Positions 61,201 to 64,000 of a stretch of DNA of 64,000 nt are shown here, in pieces (within the stretch, counting starts at the first letter, position 1; each line of letters begins with the position of its first letter). Position numbers and translations under genes: made by a program. Origin of the DNA: Streptomyces sp. B1I3 (lineage in GTDB: Bacteria > Actinomycetota > Actinomycetes > Streptomycetales > Streptomycetaceae); NCBI RefSeq assembly GCF_030816615.1, contig NZ_JAUSYD010000001.1, forward strand, positions 186,001 through 250,000. The letters run 5' to 3'. The notes under the pieces were generated by a model, which saw nothing but the letters and a program-made list of their open reading frames with translations, searched no databases and had not been told where the DNA came from.

Positions 61201-61514
61201 AGGACAAGGCCCGAAATGGAACACGAGAAGCTGTGGCTTCCGCTGGCCTTGAGCCTGATGGCTTGTGCCGACCTCCCTCCGGCTGCTCCAACTCGGCTGC
61301 TGCCTCATCTGCTTGAGACGACTCCGGGCCTCACTCTCGAACGATCAGGTATAAGGCAGCACCTCCGTGGAGAGTCCGGTTTCGCGGGACATTCACTCGT
61401 TCACGTGAATCAATCGAACAAGTGACCGCGAGGTCCTGGTTGAAAGGTAATGTGCGTGCTCGACCGGGCCCGGCAGGACCGGTTGGGAGCGAGTCAGGGG
61501 GAGGGGTTGCGGGG
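61201..61514. other. Upstream region of the cholesterol-oxidase-like gene
   Basis: The end of this stretch holds an AT-richer block at 61385-61455 (CATTCACTCGTTCACGTGAA, TGAAAGGTAATGTGCGTG), a likely promoter, and GGGGAGGGG as RBS before ATG 61515. It contains the inverted CATTCACTCGTTCACGTG-type words but no clean palindrome. Confidence 0.4.
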
Positions 61515-63347
61515 ATGACGGACGATCTTGCGAACCAGGGCGGTGGGCTGTCGCGACGCAGGTTGCTCGCGTCGTCGGCCGCCGCGGGTGGCGCAGTCTG
61601 GCTGCTGCGCGGACTGGTCCGGCCCGGCAGCGCCTACGCGGCGTCGCCACCGCCGCCGGGCTTCCCCGCCGGACTCGACGTCTACCGGCGCGTCTACGAG
61701 AACTGGGCCGGCGAGATCCATACCGACCAGTTGTGGACGTGTGCTCCACGCAGCCCTCAGGAGGTGCTCGACGTCGTCAACTGGGCCTACGGCGCCGGCT
61801 GGACGGCGCGTGCGCAGGGGCAACGGCATGGCTGGGCCCCTCTCACGGTGGCCGACGGCACACCCGCCGCGACCCGGGTCATTCTGTTGGACACCACCGC
61901 ACACCTCACCGCCATGTCGCTGGAGCAGCAGGCCGTCGACGGTTCAGCCGTGGTCCGGGTCCAGGCCGGCGCCTCGCTGGAGACGCTGCTCGCATTCGCC
62001 GGCGCCGGCGGATACGGGGTCACCTCCGCGCCGGCACCTGGCGACCTTTCGGTCGGCGGCGCACTTGCCATCGGCGCGCACGGCACGGCCACCCCCGCCG
62101 TCGGTGAAAGCCCGTCACCCGGCCACGGCTACGGCTCGCTGAGCAACCTGGTCACCGAGCTGACCGCAGTAGTCTGGGACGACGGCGCCGGCAGCTACGT
62201 CCTGCGGACCGTCAGCCGAGCCGAGCCCGACTGCGACGCGCTCCTCACCCACGTCGGCCGCTCGCTCGTCACCGAGGCCGTCCTACGGATGGGCACCGAC
62301 CACAACCTGCGCTGCCAGTCCTTCCTCGACATCCCAGCCACCGAACTGTTCGCCGCCCCCGGTGCTCCGGCGGGCACGCGGACCCTGGCGCGCTTCGTGG
62401 ACCGCACCGGTCGGGTGGAGGCGATCTGGTTCGCCTTCACCGACAGCCCCTGGCTCAAGACCTGGAGCGTCACCCCCAACAGGCCACTCGCCGCGCGTGC
62501 GGTCGCAGAGCCGTACAACTACCCGTTCTCCGACTCCATCCCCGAGCCGGTGGCCCGGCTGGCCGGGGACCTGGTCTCAGGGGCATGGGCGAGCGCGCCG
62601 CTCTTCGGGCAGGTCCAGTACCTGCTGGCCAAGGTCGCGTTGACCGGCGACATCACCGACGTCCTGCTCTCGGGAACCCTCGTGAGGGACGTGCTGACCG
62701 GCGATGTCCTCACCCATCTGCTGGCAGGCGGCTTGCGCTCGGACCTGTGGGGCGCCTCCCGCAACCTGCTGGAGTACGTGCGGCCCACCACGCTGCGCGA
62801 GACCGCCAACGGCTACGCCGTCCTGACCCGCCGCGCCGATCTGCAATGGGTGGTCAGCCAGTTCGCCGACTTCTACCGCACGCTGCTCGCGCAGTACGCG
62901 GCACGCGGTGAGTACCCGGTCAACGGCCAGGTGGAGATCCGGGTGACCGGCCTGGAGGACCCGTCAGTGTGCGGTGTCCCCGGCGCGCGGCCACCGCTGC
63001 TGTCCGCCCTGCGGCCACGTCCCGACCAGCCGGACGTCGACACCGCCGTGTGGATCGACGTCCTCTCCCTGCCGACCACACCCGCCCTGCACCGCTTCTA
63101 TCGCGACATCGAGCAATTCCTCCTGACCCTGGACGGGGACCGGGCGACGGTCCGCGTGGAGTGGTCCAAGGGCTGGGCCTACAGCGACACCGCCGCGTGG
63201 TCCGACCCGGACGTCCTCACCCGAGCCATCCCCGCCAGCCAGCGCGCCGGGGGCGGTCCGGGCTGGGACGAGGCGGTCGAGATTCTCGACCGCCTCGACC
63301 CCCACCACGTCCTGTCCAGCCCGTTCCTCGACACACTGCTGCGCTGA
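61515..63347 (+). CDS. FAD-linked oxidase, type II (VAO-family) cholesterol oxidase-like, Tat-exported
   Basis: The 610-residue protein starts with a twin-arginine signal (GGLSRRRLLASSAAAGGAVW). A PCMH-type FAD-binding domain follows (about 55-260): TCAPRSPQEVLDVVNWAYGA, ARAQGQRHGWAPLTVADGTP, where the His of QRHGW is the position of covalent FAD attachment in type II cholesterol oxidase, and VQAGASLETLLAFAGAGGYG, APAPGDLSVGGALAIGAHGT. The C-terminal substrate domain contains FLDIPATELFAAPG, GEYPVNGQVEIRVTGLEDPS and DVDTAVWIDVLSLPTTPALH. The likely reaction is oxidation of 3-beta-hydroxysterols to 4-en-3-ones with oxygen, outside the membrane. Other VAO oxidases are possible. Confidence 0.9.
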   Translation: MTDDLANQGGGLSRRRLLASSAAAGGAVWLLRGLVRPGSAYAASPPPPGFPAGLDVYRRVYENWAGEIHTDQLWTCAPRSPQEVLDVVNWAYGAGWTARAQGQRHGWAPLTVADGTPAATRVILLDTTAHLTAMSLEQQAVDGSAVVRVQAGASLETLLAFAGAGGYGVTSAPAPGDLSVGGALAIGAHGTATPAVGESPSPGHGYGSLSNLVTELTAVVWDDGAGSYVLRTVSRAEPDCDALLTHVGRSLVTEAVLRMGTDHNLRCQSFLDIPATELFAAPGAPAGTRTLARFVDRTGRVEAIWFAFTDSPWLKTWSVTPNRPLAARAVAEPYNYPFSDSIPEPVARLAGDLVSGAWASAPLFGQVQYLLAKVALTGDITDVLLSGTLVRDVLTGDVLTHLLAGGLRSDLWGASRNLLEYVRPTTLRETANGYAVLTRRADLQWVVSQFADFYRTLLAQYAARGEYPVNGQVEIRVTGLEDPSVCGVPGARPPLLSALRPRPDQPDVDTAVWIDVLSLPTTPALHRFYRDIEQFLLTLDGDRATVRVEWSKGWAYSDTAAWSDPDVLTRAIPASQRAGGGPGWDEAVEILDRLDPHHVLSSPFLDTLLR

Positions 63348-63831
63348 GCCGAGCAGGCAGACACCCCGGCTCCCGGGGCGAGTCATCGTTTCCCGCATGA
63401 TGACGGCCGCCGGTGCCAGGCCTTTGCACCAGGCAGCCGTCCGGTTGCGCATCGGACGTCGACAACCGGATGTCCGCCCGCCCCGCCACAGCGGTTGGGC
63501 GGGCGGGTCGCGGAACTCGGCAGGAGGGGGGTGGTGTCGCCGCTGAGCGCGACACGTCGCCCCATGCTCTCGGTCATGCTCGTCCGCCACATGCGAGCGC
63601 CGCTGCCGTACAGTCGGTCCCCCTCACCTCGGCGGTGATCACCGCAGGCGCACACCGACGAGGGTGGCACCGTGACGACGCCCTTGGCCAGGGCCCGTGA
63701 GTCCCGCGCGAACACCGACTGTCCCTGAAACTGCCGAGGACAATCTCACCCAGCGACGGCAAGGTCGGCCCGAAAACAATGGGCCGACTGGACACCGAGG
63801 ATGTGCCGAGCCTCGACGACCAACAGCCGCA
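63348..63831. other. Gene-free 480-bp stretch
   Basis: Nothing recognisable between the oxidase gene and the partial reverse-strand gene; no clear terminator found. Confidence 0.35.
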
Positions 63832-64000
63832 CTACTCGGACCGGCGCTCGTTCTGCAACCGCGCGCTGCAAGCGCCCCGGGCGGCCGCCGCACGTCCCGG
63901 GTCGGAGTTCAGCGCGGCCAGTAGCCAGTCGTGTGACGTGCCCGGATTCGGCGCGGGCCGGTCGCCGTGCCTGCTGACGAGCTCGGCCGTCAGCTCCCAG
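63832..64000 (-). CDS. Partial hypothetical gene at the right edge (C-terminal 55 codons)
   Basis: The reverse strand is open from the window edge to a TAG at 63832-63834 and reads WELTAELVSRHGDRPAPNPG, TSHDWLLAALNSDPGRAAAA, RGACSARLQNERRSE. The composition and codon pattern are those of a real protein end. The family cannot be told from the visible part. Confidence 0.4.
   Translation of the reverse strand, partial: WELTAELVSRHGDRPAPNPGTSHDWLLAALNSDPGRAAAARGACSARLQNERRSE

Overview
The window looks like part of a Streptomyces (high-GC actinomycete) chromosome, probably an arm or another accessory region. This rests on the very high GC content and strong GC bias at third codon positions, on genes typical of the genus (a Streptomyces subtilisin inhibitor, a GH62 arabinofuranosidase with a ricin-type lectin domain, a type II-like cholesterol oxidase, PAS-GAF-PP2C phosphatase, PknB-type kinase, SPW-repeat membrane protein) and on the many TetR/LysR/HxlR/DeoR regulators sitting divergent to small metabolic genes. 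No rRNA, tRNA, replication origin or complete insertion sequence was found.

The layout is a mosaic of intact short operons separated by decayed genes. 1-7 kb: a LysR/SnoaL divergent pair, a Tn3-transposase relic, a two-gene operon (RibD-like reductase and an alpha/beta-hydrolase without its catalytic Ser and His), IS5/IS481 relics and two small genes. 7.9-14.4 kb: a secreted SdrD-B-like protein, a Tat-exported DyP peroxidase, two coupled lipoprotein genes and a VOC protein. 14.4-19.1 kb: mostly wreckage (DoxX, AraC, SDR, SnoaL, CPBP fragments) around an intact M24 aminopeptidase, a TetR with a double operator and an intact SDR. 19.1-26.1 kb: a PP2C phosphatase, a secreted lipase and rph, a rifampin phosphotransferase preceded by a 19-bp rifamycin-associated element. 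27-31.5 kb: SDR/TetR and imine-reductase/HxlR divergent pairs. 32-42.5 kb: protease inhibitor, ornithine-cyclodeaminase-like enzyme, SUMF1 protein, GH62 arabinofuranosidase, a frameshifted acetyltransferase, a PQQ-like propeller protein, a YciI protein fused in operon to a truncated ECF sigma factor. 42.9-50.9 kb: a Ser/Thr kinase, ParB-like protein, cupin, MerR-like regulator and, just upstream of it, a roughly 650-bp repetitive gene-free segment that ends in a 15-bp terminator hairpin. 51.6-64 kb: DeoR/NUDIX cluster, a lower-GC membrane protein, a PvdP-like tyrosinase, acetyltransferase, lipoprotein and cholesterol oxidase.

Functionally the intact genes are mostly stress, redox, antibiotic-resistance and secreted-hydrolysis functions, each with its own local regulator; no large biosynthetic cluster or complete defence system is visible. 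The signals most worth following are the rph/RAE arrangement with a second copy of the RAE core beside the rph terminator, the repeat-rich putative non-coding transcript at 49.2-49.85 kb, the PvdP-like tyrosinase outside any visible siderophore locus, and two degenerate CRISPR-like repeats spaced 61 bp apart.
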